A stretch of DNA of 64,000 nt from Hellea sp. (GCA_028224375.1 JAOIVW010000002.1:1-64000); one strand, 5' to 3'. Counted from the first letter of the stretch, positions 23,480 through 33,353 are shown. Notes: generated by a model from the sequence alone, not told the origin. Translations and numbers: made by a program.

Positions 23480-24586
23480 TTAATTCAAGAGGTCATTGTA
23501 AACAGCAAGCGTTTTAGCTTGTAGGTTCTTTTTAGAAAATTGCGTCGAAATACGCGCGCTGGCGGCCACTCCGTCATAGTCGGGCCAGTCCAGAGCTTGT
23601 TTTATGCCTTGCGCCAAAGCCTTCGCATCGCTCGGCGTGACCAGAAATCCCGTCTCGCCGTCAATAACAGTCTCCAAGGCCCCGCCATGTGCGGTGGCGA
23701 CAACAGGTTTTTGCATAGCCTGCGCTTCTGCGGCGACACGGCCAAAGGCTTCCGGGTCTGTTGAGGCCGAGATAACGACATCGGCAGCGGCAAGGGCGGT
23801 AGGGACATCGCGGCTATGGCCGGGTTTTATAACGCGTTCCGCCAGTCCCAACCGAGCAGCCAGACCCTCAATTTCCGCCACAAAATCATTGCGGCCTTGC
23901 GCGTCACCCATCAAAATTAAGACGCAATTTTTTGGTAGCTGATACAAAGCCTCAACCGCCACAATCGGCCCCTTCCAACGTGTCAGCCGTCCGGGGAGTA
24001 AAATAACTTTCTGCTCAGGCGCGACACCCCAACGGTTCCGCTGTCCTAAAATATCTTTATCGCTGATATTAGCAGGATCAAACCGCGCCATGTCTACGCC
24101 GCGCGGGATGGCGGTAATGATCTCAGCCGTTGTGCCGTGTGTTTTGATGATGTGAGCTTTGGTGAATTCTGAATTGGCGATAATATGCGTGCCCTTAGCC
24201 ATGACGGAATTATAATAAGTCTTGAGATATGAGCCGCTATTATAAATGCCGTGATAGGTGGTCAGGAAGGCCGCGCCTTCTAAGCGGGCAGCGTGATAAG
24301 CGGGCCAAGCCGGGGCGCGGGAGCGGGCGTGAACGATATCAATTTTATATTGGCGAATAATCGCGCGGAGCAAGCGGATACGGCTAAAGAGCGAAAAGAT
24401 ATTTTTAGACCCGATATCCGCTTTATGCAAAACGCCGCCCATCCTTATGAGGTCATCCTCCATGCGCCCACCTGCACTGATGACATGGGCTTTGTGCCCG
24501 TTGGCGACCAAAGCCTCAACCATCTCAAGCGTGGTGCCTTCGACACCTCCGGCATTGAGTTCCGGCACAAGTTGGAGCACATTCAT
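23480..24586 (-). CDS. Family 4 glycosyltransferase
   Basis: This 368-residue protein has the GT-B fold. The N-terminal acceptor domain begins MNVLQLVPELNAGGVEGTTL (glycine loop). The donor domain includes VILLPGRLTRWKGPIVAVEAL, VILMGDAQGR and the nucleotide-sugar motif VVISASTDPEAFGRVAAEAQ with its E-x7-E pair (E of PEAFG and E of AAEAQ). Such enzymes add sugars in lipopolysaccharide or capsule synthesis. It stands alone here, so its acceptor is unknown. It is divergent from the hydrolase gene at 24619. Confidence 0.9.
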   Translation of the reverse strand: MNVLQLVPELNAGGVEGTTLEMVEALVANGHKAHVISAGGRMEDDLIRMGGVLHKADIGSKNIFSLFSRIRLLRAIIRQYKIDIVHARSRAPAWPAYHAARLEGAAFLTTYHGIYNSGSYLKTYYNSVMAKGTHIIANSEFTKAHIIKTHGTTAEIITAIPRGVDMARFDPANISDKDILGQRNRWGVAPEQKVILLPGRLTRWKGPIVAVEALYQLPKNCVLILMGDAQGRNDFVAEIEGLAARLGLAERVIKPGHSRDVPTALAAADVVISASTDPEAFGRVAAEAQAMQKPVVATAHGGALETVIDGETGFLVTPSDAKALAQGIKQALDWPDYDGVAASARISTQFSKKNLQAKTLAVYNDLLN

Positions 24587-24618
24587 TTGGACACGACTTT
24601 CATACGGGATTGCTTAGC

Positions 24619-25398
24619 ATGCATAGTGATATAGAACTCAAGTTTTTATCTGCGCCAGACGGCGAAAAAATTGCCTATAAAATGAGCAAAGGCCCTGCGG
24701 GGTATAGCGGCCCGACTTTGATTTGGTGCGGCGGCCTCAAATCTGACATGGAAGGCGGCAAAGCCACACATCTTCATGACTGGGCCATAGAAGAGGTGCG
24801 CACATTTATCCGCTTTGATTATTTCGGCCATGGCGTCAGCTCAGGCTGCTTTCGGGACGGCACAATATCGCGCTGGGCAGAGGATGTCATGCGCGTGATA
24901 GATGAATTGGCCGAAGGCGATATCATCCTCATTGGCTCGTCAATGGGCGGATGGGCCTCTTTACTGGCGGCGATACGAAAGCCTCAGCGGGTGAAAGGCT
25001 TATTGCTGATTGCGCCCGCGCCTGACTTTACCGAAAAGCTGACATATGCGGAATGGAGCGAGGATCAACGCGAAACGCTAAAGCGCGACGGTATTGTCTA
25101 TGTCCCGTCCGACTATGATGAGCCTTATGAATATAGCCGCGAATTAATGGAGGACGGTCAGCAGAACCAGATTTTAGACGCGCCGATAAAATTTGATGGG
25201 CCTGTCCGTATTTTGCAAGGCGCGGCGGACCCTGTTGTGCCGTGGAGCTATTCGCGCCAAATCCTAGACGTTATCACGAGCGATGACGTGGATTATACTC
25301 TGGTTAAAAAGGGTGATCACAGCCTCTCTGCGCCGCAAGATTTGGACCGATTAGTGCGGGCGGCCAAAGAGCTTTGCCGAAAGCTCACACCAATGTGA
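24619..25398 (+). CDS. Alpha/beta hydrolase
   Basis: The start is the ATG at 24619 (an in-frame TTG lies 9 bases earlier). The 259-residue product has the catalytic triad layout: nucleophile Ser in IILIGSSMGGWASLL (GxSxG), Asp in LQGAADPVVPWSYS and His in KKGDHSLS. The oxyanion-side loop is LIWCGGLKSDMEGGK. The substrate is unknown, but the size and the cap fit small-molecule ester or carboxylester hydrolases. The 5' end is 33 bp from the divergent glycosyltransferase ATG. Confidence 0.87.
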   Translation: MHSDIELKFLSAPDGEKIAYKMSKGPAGYSGPTLIWCGGLKSDMEGGKATHLHDWAIEEVRTFIRFDYFGHGVSSGCFRDGTISRWAEDVMRVIDELAEGDIILIGSSMGGWASLLAAIRKPQRVKGLLLIAPAPDFTEKLTYAEWSEDQRETLKRDGIVYVPSDYDEPYEYSRELMEDGQQNQILDAPIKFDGPVRILQGAADPVVPWSYSRQILDVITSDDVDYTLVKKGDHSLSAPQDLDRLVRAAKELCRKLTPM

Positions 25399-25462
25399 CA
25401 AGACGTTAAGAGCTGGGACGCTGACTTTACAATAAGTAGCAAAGTCATTATTGGAGATAGTC

Positions 25463-25918
25463 ATGAAAACACCCTTACTCACATCCGCAATTATTTCCGT
25501 ATTGGCGCTCACCGCCTGTTCTCAGGCTGAAGCGCCTAAAGTTGAAACTGTGGCCAGCAATGCTTCGGACGCTAAGACGATGCCAACCAAAACCAAAGCG
25601 GTTTTGGTTTACGCAGATTGGTGCACCAGCTGTAAGGTTCTCGACCCAAAGCTCCAAGAGGTTAAGTCTATGGGCCCCATGCCCGGCCTTGAATATGTCA
25701 CGCTGGATTATACGGCCAAAGATACGAATGATTTCTATGCGCAAGCTGACGCCGCAGGTGTTGGCGAGGCTGTCAAAACCTATTTGAACGGTACAATCAT
25801 AACAGGCGTGCTTTTACTGGTTGATGTTGATGACAAACAGGTTGTCGGTAAGGTCACCAAAACTCTTGATACCAAAGACATCGCCAAAGCGATGAAAGAG
25901 GCCATAGAGGTCTCTTAG
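25463..25918 (+). CDS. Thioredoxin-like lipoprotein
   Basis: The start ATG at 25463 follows TTGGAG. The 151-residue product has a lipobox (SVLALTACS, Cys about 20) and a thioredoxin-fold domain with the redox motif WCTSC in VLVYADWCTSCKVLDPKL. The C-terminal part contains GTIITGVLLLVDVDDKQVVG. It probably faces the periplasm, anchored in a membrane, and reduces or transfers disulfides; a cytochrome c maturation or copper-related partner is possible. It is upstream of prmC. Confidence 0.85.
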   Translation: MKTPLLTSAIISVLALTACSQAEAPKVETVASNASDAKTMPTKTKAVLVYADWCTSCKVLDPKLQEVKSMGPMPGLEYVTLDYTAKDTNDFYAQADAAGVGEAVKTYLNGTIITGVLLLVDVDDKQVVGKVTKTLDTKDIAKAMKEAIEVS

Positions 25919-25959
25919 CGAGAATTGCTTTTCGCCGCCGGGCCTTTAGAAAGAGCGGG

Positions 25960-26853
25960 ATGACGTCCCCGCCCGACAATGATCTTTTTACAGCTCCCTA
26001 TTCGGGATTGAGCGTAAATTCTGCCAAGCGTTTCGTGATAGGCCAATTGCGCGAGGCAGGGTTAGACAGCCCTGATTTAGACGCGCGTCTCTTAGTTATG
26101 GCGGCGACTGGTTTTTCACATGCAGATATGATTGCGCGCGGGACAGACTTGCTCTCTACAGAGGCGCTGGAGCTGATGTCGGATTATACCGAGAGACGGC
26201 TAGCAGGCGAGCCCGTTGACAACATTCTAGGCTCTCGGGAATTTTACGGACGCAGTTTTAAAATAAATAAAGATGTTCTCTCGCCTCGGCCCGAGACGGA
26301 GATGCTCGTTGACGCGGCTTTGGAGATATTAAAAGAAACCCCTGATGCTCGTATCTTAGATTTAGGCACAGGGTCGGGCGCCATTATCATATCCTGTTTG
26401 GCCGAGGCTGCGCATGCTGAGGGCGTGGCTGTCGATATGTCTCCAGAGGCCTTAACCATTGCAGAGCAAAACGCCAAAACACATGGCGTTGCGGACAGGC
26501 TCACTTTTTTATGCGGCTCTTGGTTTGAGCCCGTAACAGGTGTATTTGATATAATTCTCTCAAACCCGCCTTATATTACGGATGAGGCTATGACCGCTTT
26601 AGATATTGAGGTCGCGAAATTCGACCCTGAGCTCGCCCTGCGCGGCGGCGCGGATGGCTTAACGGCTTACCGCGCTATCATTAGCGAGGCCGAGGCCTAT
26701 TTAAAGCCTGGCGGGAGTCTTTTGCTTGAGATTGGGTATGATCAAGGACAAACGGTATTTAATATCTTGCAAGCTCTACCTTATGAGGACGTCTCCATTC
26801 ACAGGGATTTGTCCGGTCATGAGCGCATGATTAAAGCTTTGCTAAAATCATAA
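25960..26853 (+). CDS. prmC: Release factor glutamine methyltransferase
   Basis: This 297-residue PrmC/HemK protein has the N-terminal helical domain (SAKRFVIGQLREAGLDSPDL, LDARLLVMAATGFSHADM). Its class I methyltransferase domain carries ILDLGTGSGAIII, the SAM-binding loop, and the NPPY motif in IILSNPPYIT that binds the substrate glutamine. It methylates the GGQ glutamine of RF1/RF2. prfA, often adjacent, is absent. The start at 25960 gives a family-typical length. Confidence 0.94.
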   Translation: MTSPPDNDLFTAPYSGLSVNSAKRFVIGQLREAGLDSPDLDARLLVMAATGFSHADMIARGTDLLSTEALELMSDYTERRLAGEPVDNILGSREFYGRSFKINKDVLSPRPETEMLVDAALEILKETPDARILDLGTGSGAIIISCLAEAAHAEGVAVDMSPEALTIAEQNAKTHGVADRLTFLCGSWFEPVTGVFDIILSNPPYITDEAMTALDIEVAKFDPELALRGGADGLTAYRAIISEAEAYLKPGGSLLLEIGYDQGQTVFNILQALPYEDVSIHRDLSGHERMIKALLKS

Positions 26854-26989
26854 AAAAGGCTTTGCCTTTTAGGATTGCTTTGCTATGTCTTTCCCGTGAG
26901 ACATTGGCGGCCACGGGGCCCCCTCACCAAAGCCCAAAATTAGGAAGCCATTGCAAAGATGCTGGCTTGGGGAATTTAAGGAATTCAGC

Positions 26990-27553
26990 ATGAAGCGCCA
27001 ACGCGGTCGTAATCGCAATAATAATAATAATCGTAACAATAATAACACGAACCCTAATCGGTCCATGGACAGTAATGGTCCGGGAGTAAAGGTTCGCGGC
27101 AATGCCGGCACGATATATGAAAAATATACAGCCTTAGCCCGGGATGCTCGAAGTTCAGGTAATCGCGTCAATGCGGAAAACCTGCGTCAACATGCCGAGC
27201 ATTATCTGCGCGTCATGAATGAAATGGAAGCGGCGCGTGCCAAAGCTCAGGCGGAACGCGAGGCGGCCCGTGCAGCCCGCGGTGAGAGTGATGATAATAA
27301 TGAAGACGGTGAGGAGCGTAAAAGCCGCCGCCACAATAATAACAATCGCAACCGTAAACCGCGCGAAGATAAAACGGCTGAAAACAAATCTGATAGCGAT
27401 GCCCTTGAAGTCGTTACGCCTAAGGCTAAAGCGCCCAAAACTGAGAACGACTCTTCTGAAACGACAGCTGAAGAAACGCCCAAACGCCGCCGCAAGGCAC
27501 CGTCTCGTAAAAGAGAAGAGGCTGAGTCTGAAACTGTGGACGCCGCTGAATAA
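26990..27553 (+). CDS. DUF4167 protein with asparagine-rich N-terminus
   Basis: The start is the ATG at 26990 (MKRQRGRNRNNNNNRNNNN); an earlier in-frame start is less likely because the family begins with this basic asparagine-rich stretch. DUF4167 is a short alphaproteobacterial domain: NRSMDSNGPGVKVRGNAG followed by TIYEKYTALARDARSSGN and RQHAEHYLRVMNEME. The rest of the 187 residues is charged, low-complexity and disordered (REAARAARGESDDNNEDGEE, KRRRKAPSRKREE). RNA or DNA binding is an inference from the charge. It stands just before a bidirectional terminator. Confidence 0.88.
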   Translation: MKRQRGRNRNNNNNRNNNNTNPNRSMDSNGPGVKVRGNAGTIYEKYTALARDARSSGNRVNAENLRQHAEHYLRVMNEMEAARAKAQAEREAARAARGESDDNNEDGEERKSRRHNNNNRNRKPREDKTAENKSDSDALEVVTPKAKAPKTENDSSETTAEETPKRRRKAPSRKREEAESETVDAAE

Positions 27554-27588
27554 GACTTTTCCGCGTAAATCAGATATAGACCTAAAAA

Positions 27589-27610
27589 AAAGGGCCCTTT
27601 CGGGCCCTTT
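27589..27610. terminator. Bidirectional intrinsic terminator
   Basis: AAAGGGCCC (27589-27597), loop TTTC, GGGCCCTTT (27602-27610): a perfect 9-bp stem with A's on one side and T's on the other, serving both the DUF4167 gene and the convergent DUF4282-like gene. Confidence 0.9.
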
Positions 27611-27635
27611 GTCATATTAGCTATTGCTTTAAACC

Positions 27636-28412
27636 TTAGCTCTTTTTGGGACCAGGCTTTCCGCGAAGTGTGCCGTCTTTTTTCAAGAGGCGGCCTTGCG
27701 CGTCGCGCGGCGCTTTACTGCCGGGCTTTGGACCGCGCTTCTTAGGCGCAGAGGTGGTTGCCGTCTTTTTAGCCGTGCTGGTAGTTTTATTTTTAGATCC
27801 TGCTGGACGACCGCGCTTTTTCGGCGCCGCTGTTATTTTAACCTTTGGCTTTGCGGCGGCTTTCGCAGCGGGCTTCTTTTTAGACCCTGCTGGACGTCCC
27901 CGTTTTTTAGGCGCAGCCGTCGGTTCCAGTATTTTTACAGGTGTCGGGTCATGCTTATCTGACGGCACAGACCCTTTCCCCATGACGCTCTCGGTCTTCT
28001 CTTTTGCACTCATCTTAGCAGATTGTGCCGTGTTACGAACAGAATCGCCAGCGGTCTTAGACAGCTCGCGCGCGCGGGCTGCGGCAGACTCTGCAGCTTT
28101 ACGCGCTTCGACGATAGGATCAATATTGGCTGTTTCTGATTTTCCGCCATCGGGAGACAAATTGTTATTAATTCTGAAAATCGCAACCGCTAACTCACAA
28201 ATCAGGCGAAAGAAAACGATAGCAAGAAGCCAAGACCCAAAGAAGACGATAAAATCGACGACTGAAGCCAGCGGGCCTAATCTAATCGTGCGCAGGGCCG
28301 TTGAAAAATAAGTCAGAGAAAAAACAATTATAGACAGCCAGAAAAAGGCAATAACTAATTTTTCCTTCATTAATTTATCAAATGAGAAAAAGAAATTGAT
28401 GAGATTTTTCAT
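27636..28412 (-). CDS. DUF4282-like membrane protein with AT-hook-like tail
   Basis: This 258-residue protein has an N-terminal membrane domain with two helices (about 18-38 and 50-78), resembling DUF4282 (FFSFDKLMKEKLVIAFFWLS). The remainder is a long helical and basic region. It carries three AT-hook-like motifs: KKRGRPAGSK (169-178 and 198-207) and KKRGPKPGSK (224-233), each with the R-G-R-P or R-G-P-K core and flanking lysines. The C-terminus ends DGTLRGKPGPKKS. AT hooks bind the minor groove of AT-rich DNA, so the protein might tether DNA to the membrane. The combination is unusual. Function is not known. Confidence 0.75.
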   Translation of the reverse strand: MKNLINFFFSFDKLMKEKLVIAFFWLSIIVFSLTYFSTALRTIRLGPLASVVDFIVFFGSWLLAIVFFRLICELAVAIFRINNNLSPDGGKSETANIDPIVEARKAAESAAARARELSKTAGDSVRNTAQSAKMSAKEKTESVMGKGSVPSDKHDPTPVKILEPTAAPKKRGRPAGSKKKPAAKAAAKPKVKITAAPKKRGRPAGSKNKTTSTAKKTATTSAPKKRGPKPGSKAPRDAQGRLLKKDGTLRGKPGPKKS

Positions 28413-28479
28413 GCGTAAAGCTCCGCTTATTATTTTCTAAGCGTGTAACCAAAAATAATTATAAACGCAAGGTACCGCG

Positions 28480-29898
28480 CTATTTGGGCGCAGCTGCCGT
28501 CATCACGACTGTCGCGGGAACAGCTTTAATTGTTTCCGAAGACTGGCGAAGGGCTTCAATCTCTTTGCGCCGCTTAGCAAAATTGCCCATCTCAGATTTT
28601 GCCAAAGGTTTCCCTGCTAGCTGAGACAAACGGCGGGGATTAATTTTTTTACCATGATGGTGCACTTCATAATGTAAATGCGGTCCAGTAGAGCGGCCTG
28701 TCGTTCCGACATAGCCTATCACTTGGTCTTGCTTAACATACTTCCCAGCTTTGACGCCGCGGGCGAAGCCTTTTAGATGGGCATAGGCTGTCTTGTAACC
28801 ATCGGTGTGGCGAATGCGGATATAATTTCCAAAACTACCATAACGATTGGCGCGCTCGACCGTACCAGAGCCGGCTGCGAGGATAGGCGTCCCGCGCGGG
28901 GCCGCGAAGTCAACGCCTGCATGCATTTTACGGTAGCCCAAGATGGGATGCTTGCGGCGCCCATAGGATGAAGACAGCCGCGCACCATTAACAGGCGTGG
29001 CCCGTAATTTTCGTTTTGCGGTTTTGCCTTTTTCATCATAGAAGTTTTCACGGCCCTTGCTATCAACATAAAGCCAATAATCTGATTTTTTTCCGCGTGG
29101 GCTGAAAGAGGTATAAAGCAAATCGCCTGACTTAATGATTTTGCCTTTACGGTCACGCGCAACCTCAAAGAACATTGCAAAATTATCACCAGGTTGAATA
29201 TCGCGCTGAAAGTCGACGGAATATTCGTAAATATTCGCAAATTGCTGAACCACACGGTCCGGCGCGCCGAGCCGCGTAGCATCAAGGTAAAGTGAGTTGG
29301 AAATTTCGGCGGCAACGCCAATGGTTTCATATTTGAATTCAGCGGCAACTTCGCGTGCAATATAATCATCACCCTTTAAATCGACAAAGACGGTTTTTTC
29401 GACATTGGGTTTGAAAGTAAGGTTCTCGAGTGTGTCACCGTTAAAATAAAGATTAAATTCATTTCCGACGCGAAGATTGCGGGGTTTGAAAACCGTTGCA
29501 AAGGCTTGGGTCACTTTATAGGCTTGCCCGCCCGACAAGCCGTTCTTTTGAAGCATAGGCCCCAGACTGTCTCCGGACTTAACTTTGAGTGTTTTAACGG
29601 TGGTTGTTGGTCCGCTCTCTTCCAGCGCCATATCATAACGGGAGAGATCGATTTGCGGCTCGACTATTTCGGCGACTTGCGGAGCAGGCTCAGTTTTGTC
29701 TTTTGGTAAAGCAATGGCCGCAATGAGGACTGCAGCGCCCCCAGCTGCGAGAAAGGCAAATCGCTTTTCGCGGTAAATGCGCGTATTATCCATGGAGACG
29801 AATGCTTTCAGGCGCACAGCCAAAGCGTCTTTTACAATCTCTTTTGTCCCAACAGCGCCTGGTTCAGCGTCGGGAGATGTTTCATCAGTCATGTTCAT
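28480..29898 (-). CDS. M23 family peptidase (LytM-like)
   Basis: This 472-residue envelope protein has an N-terminal cytoplasmic lead, one membrane helix (about 48-64, AFLAAGGAAVLIAAIAL) and a LysM/opacity-like stretch (VKSGDSLGPMLQKNGLSG). The M23 domain carries the zinc ligands of HAGVDFAAP (H and D) and GPHLHYEVHHHGKKI (HLH). The domain cuts peptide cross-links of peptidoglycan; related alphaproteobacterial proteins act in cell division and cell-shape control. The start could be the ATG at 29898 or the next ATG at 29892. It is divergent from the YdbH-like gene. Confidence 0.9.
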   Translation of the reverse strand: MNMTDETSPDAEPGAVGTKEIVKDALAVRLKAFVSMDNTRIYREKRFAFLAAGGAAVLIAAIALPKDKTEPAPQVAEIVEPQIDLSRYDMALEESGPTTTVKTLKVKSGDSLGPMLQKNGLSGGQAYKVTQAFATVFKPRNLRVGNEFNLYFNGDTLENLTFKPNVEKTVFVDLKGDDYIAREVAAEFKYETIGVAAEISNSLYLDATRLGAPDRVVQQFANIYEYSVDFQRDIQPGDNFAMFFEVARDRKGKIIKSGDLLYTSFSPRGKKSDYWLYVDSKGRENFYDEKGKTAKRKLRATPVNGARLSSSYGRRKHPILGYRKMHAGVDFAAPRGTPILAAGSGTVERANRYGSFGNYIRIRHTDGYKTAYAHLKGFARGVKAGKYVKQDQVIGYVGTTGRSTGPHLHYEVHHHGKKINPRRLSQLAGKPLAKSEMGNFAKRRKEIEALRQSSETIKAVPATVVMTAAAPK

Positions 29899-30073
29899 CT
29901 CAGTGAAAGTGTACGCCTTTAACAGCGCTTGGTCTCTATAATGCCCAATTTATCCCTAATGACGCGTTAACACCGATTAAGTCTGTCGTAAACTTAACAA
30001 AATTTATAGTGTATTCACGCTGCGCACTCTATTGATTGGTTTAAATCAGCCAAAAGGATGCGTGTAAATTTAA

Positions 30074-33000
30074 ATGTCAGTTGCTGACACAGCTTTGGAA
30101 GAGAAAAAACCGCGTAAGCGCTGGTCAATCTGGCGTTGGCTTTTCTGGATTGTCTTTGGACTTGTTCTACTTGTCCTGATTGTCGCCGCATATCTATGGG
30201 TCAATCGCTACGATCTTTTAGAGAAAACCGCCAGAGACTTACTCTCAGAGCAAGGCATTCAAGCTGAAATGTCCATTCAGTCTATCAGCAAAACACAAGC
30301 CGTTCTAAAAAACGTCAAGCTGATAGACACAAGTTCAGACGATAAAACCCCTTTTTTCTCGGCCCAAAAAATCACAACAGATTATGCATGGCGTGATGCT
30401 TTAGAAGGGCGGGTGGATAAGATCGTCTTTACCCGGCCTAAGGCGCGCATCACTCTGGATAAAACGGGTAAAATTATTGATGGCTGGCTTCCGCCTCAAG
30501 GTGAAGGTGGTTCCAGCGGCACGACATTGCCGCCGCAAGGCATTATAATTAAAGATGGGAATTTCACTATTACCAGTCCTTTTGGCAAAGCCGAGACGCA
30601 AGTCGACGCGACCTATTTTGCGCCTGACAATTTCAAAGCTTTAATCGACATTGCTCCGACACGCGTCTCTTACGGAGATTGGAACCTCGCGGGCGGCGGG
30701 AAAGCTGATATTCGGCTGCAGGGCGAGAACCAAAAACTGGATGTAGATATAAGCCTCTCATCGCTTGAGCATCCTGCTGTGGACGCAAAGGCGCTTCGTA
30801 TAAAAGGGCAGCTCGTCCCAACCCTTTCGGACACCGCCTTGAAAGTTGAAGGCGATTTGAAGTTTAATTTTGACAGCCTTGTGACGGCTCAGCTTGTGAC
30901 AGGCGCAGGGTCGATGCGCTGGGACGGGCTTATTACCCATAAAAAAGAAGAGCCGCACCCTCTGGGAATGAGCGGGACATGGAGCGCCGACATCACGGAT
31001 GCAACTCTGCCAGACCCTGCAAGGCGGCAAGACTTGGCAAAAACGCTCAGCCTGTCAGAGGCACTTTTAAATGCGCCTGTCGCTCAGAACTTTAGCGCTG
31101 GCTTAACCCGCGAATTAACGGGGCTTTTGACGCGCAGCAATATTGATGCCGAAGGACGTCTTGAGCTTAATCCGACTGGACTGGCTGTTAGCTTGTCTGG
31201 CCCGGCTAATTTGCGCGCGGATAAAACCACTTTGCGATTAGACCCAATAGAGGGGGCGCCTCTCTATAAATTCTCCCGTTCTGATGAGACTTTGAATTTG
31301 GTTTTTCACGCAGGCCTAACAGAGCCTGCTGGACTGACTTTCAGGCAAGCGGACATTCTCGCGCCCAGCACAAATGGCTGGCAACTGGACGGCATTAATC
31401 GCTTTTCAGCTAATATCAGCACGTCCAAAACTTGGCGTTCCAACGGCCTGTTGGGACAAGGGGCGCGGCTCGCCCCTTTCAAAAGTGATGTGGTCTATAA
31501 TGGCGGGGAAGGACCGCGCAATATAGTGTTCTCAGGCGGGGTTAATTATGACGGGACGGTTCCGGGCGGTTATGCCACCGGCTTAGTCACTGCGGGCCGC
31601 ATGAGCATGGACTTGCGCGGAGATAATTTGGATGTGCGCTATGCGCCCAAAGACGCCGCGCCCATTCGCCTCGACAAGCTTGCGACCGATACGGATTGGC
31701 GCGGTGAAAATATTTCGGCCACGCTCTTATCTGACACGCCGATTTTCATGCGCCGCGGTAACAGCTCTGAAATGAGCGCGGCTATGGCGGATGTCAGCCT
31801 ATTGGCTATCGACCGCACAAATACTAAAAATCTCGATATGAGCTTTAAGGGGATGAAGGTTGCTGGTGAATTGTCAGGCGACACACAAAATTGGGATATT
31901 CTGGGGCAAAACGCTAAAATTCTCTCAGAGGACATGCCCGGCCCAGGCACGGTCATCACAACGCCCGAAGCGCGAATTCAAGTGCAGCGAGACGGCGAAA
32001 CGAATCCAATACAGTTTTTCATGGCGGCCCCCAAAGCTGACGTCACAACGCAATTAGTGACGGCAACAGCGATTAGCGTGGAAGCGGCAGGCGCGCCAGA
32101 TGAATATGTTCTGCGCTATAGCCCCGGCGCAGAGGGCAAAGGCCGCGTTAAATTTGCTGGTGATGCACTCCCGCGCTTGCCTATGACGGGGGCGGTTAAT
32201 TTTGCGGATGGGGCCTTTGACGGCACGGCCCGCACGACCTTGCCACTCACGGATGATACGCCGATCGATATTTCTTACCGTTTTAAAGACGGCCAAGGCA
32301 CAGCCGATGTTGATATTCCCGACCTCGTCTTCACACCTAAAGGCTTACAGCCACAATATCTTGTCTCGGCCCTTAAAGGTAAAATCGCCGAAGTGCAGGG
32401 CAGGGTGCAAGCCAATATTAAACTCGCTTTCGCGGCAGGCCAGCCTTTGCAATCCTCAGGTACGGCAAAGATTATTGATATGAACTTTGGTACGCTCCCG
32501 GGGCCTCTGACGGGTATGAGTACGGAAATGCGTTTTTCCAACATGTTCCCCTTGCAAAGCGAAGGGCGCCAAACCTTGACTATGACACGCTTTGACCCCG
32601 GCTTCCCGCTGGAAAATGGCACAATTGAATTTGAAATTATTCCTGATGGCGTAAAAGTATATTCCGCGCGGTGGCCGCTAGGCGATGGTTTCTTTTCGCT
32701 AGACCCCTTTGAATGGCTTTACTCCAATAAGGTCAACCGCGTTGTTATGCGTATTGAAAATGTCTCCATCGGGGAGTTTCTCAAAGATGTTGGCGACGGC
32801 GCTATCAACGCCACGGGCAATCTGGAAGGCACGCTGCCTATCGTGCTCTCTGGCGTGGATGTTAAGGTCGAAAATGGAGAGCTTTTTGTCAAAGATGGCG
32901 GGCGCATCCAATATCAATCCAAGCAGCTCAATTCGATTTCACAGCTGGATGGTACGGATGAGCGCGCCGTGCAAGCCATTCGCAAAGGCAATTATCGCGA

Positions 33001-33268
33001 CGCGGCCTTTGAAGCCTTGAAAGACTTCCAATATGACGAGCTTCGCGTGACCATAGACGGCCCGCTAGACGGCGCGATTGGTGTTAATTTGAAATTTGAC
33101 GGTAAGAATGGAAAAGTTCTGGGCGGACAGCCTTTCCGCTTTGACATTAACTTGCAGGGTGAGCTCTTAAACATATTACGCAGCTTCAATACCAATGCTC
33201 AGATAAAGTCTGAACTCGCAAGGCGGGGCCTCACCAAAGAAGAAGAAATCCCTGATTTAGAGCAATAG
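30074..33268 (+). CDS. YdbH-like AsmA-superfamily envelope protein
   Basis: This very large 1064-residue protein has an N-terminal basic segment and single membrane helix (about 22-45, WLFWIVFGLVLLVLIVAAYL). A long beta-rich periplasmic part follows (ARITLDKTGKIIDGWLPPQG, TQVDATYFAPDNFKALIDIA). The C-terminal DctA-YdbH-type part is near GDGAINATGNLEGTLPIVL, VKVENGELFVKDGGRIQYQ and RSFNTNAQIKSELARRGL. Such proteins form long hydrophobic grooves that carry phospholipids between membranes. It leads towards gyrB, 97 bases later. Confidence 0.82.
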   Translation: MSVADTALEEKKPRKRWSIWRWLFWIVFGLVLLVLIVAAYLWVNRYDLLEKTARDLLSEQGIQAEMSIQSISKTQAVLKNVKLIDTSSDDKTPFFSAQKITTDYAWRDALEGRVDKIVFTRPKARITLDKTGKIIDGWLPPQGEGGSSGTTLPPQGIIIKDGNFTITSPFGKAETQVDATYFAPDNFKALIDIAPTRVSYGDWNLAGGGKADIRLQGENQKLDVDISLSSLEHPAVDAKALRIKGQLVPTLSDTALKVEGDLKFNFDSLVTAQLVTGAGSMRWDGLITHKKEEPHPLGMSGTWSADITDATLPDPARRQDLAKTLSLSEALLNAPVAQNFSAGLTRELTGLLTRSNIDAEGRLELNPTGLAVSLSGPANLRADKTTLRLDPIEGAPLYKFSRSDETLNLVFHAGLTEPAGLTFRQADILAPSTNGWQLDGINRFSANISTSKTWRSNGLLGQGARLAPFKSDVVYNGGEGPRNIVFSGGVNYDGTVPGGYATGLVTAGRMSMDLRGDNLDVRYAPKDAAPIRLDKLATDTDWRGENISATLLSDTPIFMRRGNSSEMSAAMADVSLLAIDRTNTKNLDMSFKGMKVAGELSGDTQNWDILGQNAKILSEDMPGPGTVITTPEARIQVQRDGETNPIQFFMAAPKADVTTQLVTATAISVEAAGAPDEYVLRYSPGAEGKGRVKFAGDALPRLPMTGAVNFADGAFDGTARTTLPLTDDTPIDISYRFKDGQGTADVDIPDLVFTPKGLQPQYLVSALKGKIAEVQGRVQANIKLAFAAGQPLQSSGTAKIIDMNFGTLPGPLTGMSTEMRFSNMFPLQSEGRQTLTMTRFDPGFPLENGTIEFEIIPDGVKVYSARWPLGDGFFSLDPFEWLYSNKVNRVVMRIENVSIGEFLKDVGDGAINATGNLEGTLPIVLSGVDVKVENGELFVKDGGRIQYQSKQLNSISQLDGTDERAVQAIRKGNYRDAAFEALKDFQYDELRVTIDGPLDGAIGVNLKFDGKNGKVLGGQPFRFDINLQGELLNILRSFNTNAQIKSELARRGLTKEEEIPDLEQ

Positions 33269-33353
33269 CTTTATGGTGTTTACGCGTGCATTTTGCGCTT
33301 GCGTCCTCTATATTTTTGGCACTTAGACAGGGTGATTCGTGCCCTATAACTGA

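Noticed and set aside
27646-28311. A 221-codon plus-strand open frame opposite the AT-hook gene
   Set aside because: It is a shadow of the lysine/alanine-rich codons of the minus-strand gene; no start signal and no domain.
29960-30000. TTAA-like pairs upstream of the YdbH-like gene (possible CtrA boxes)
   Set aside because: Spacing is N6 or one half-site is GTAA, so they are only near matches to the CtrA consensus.
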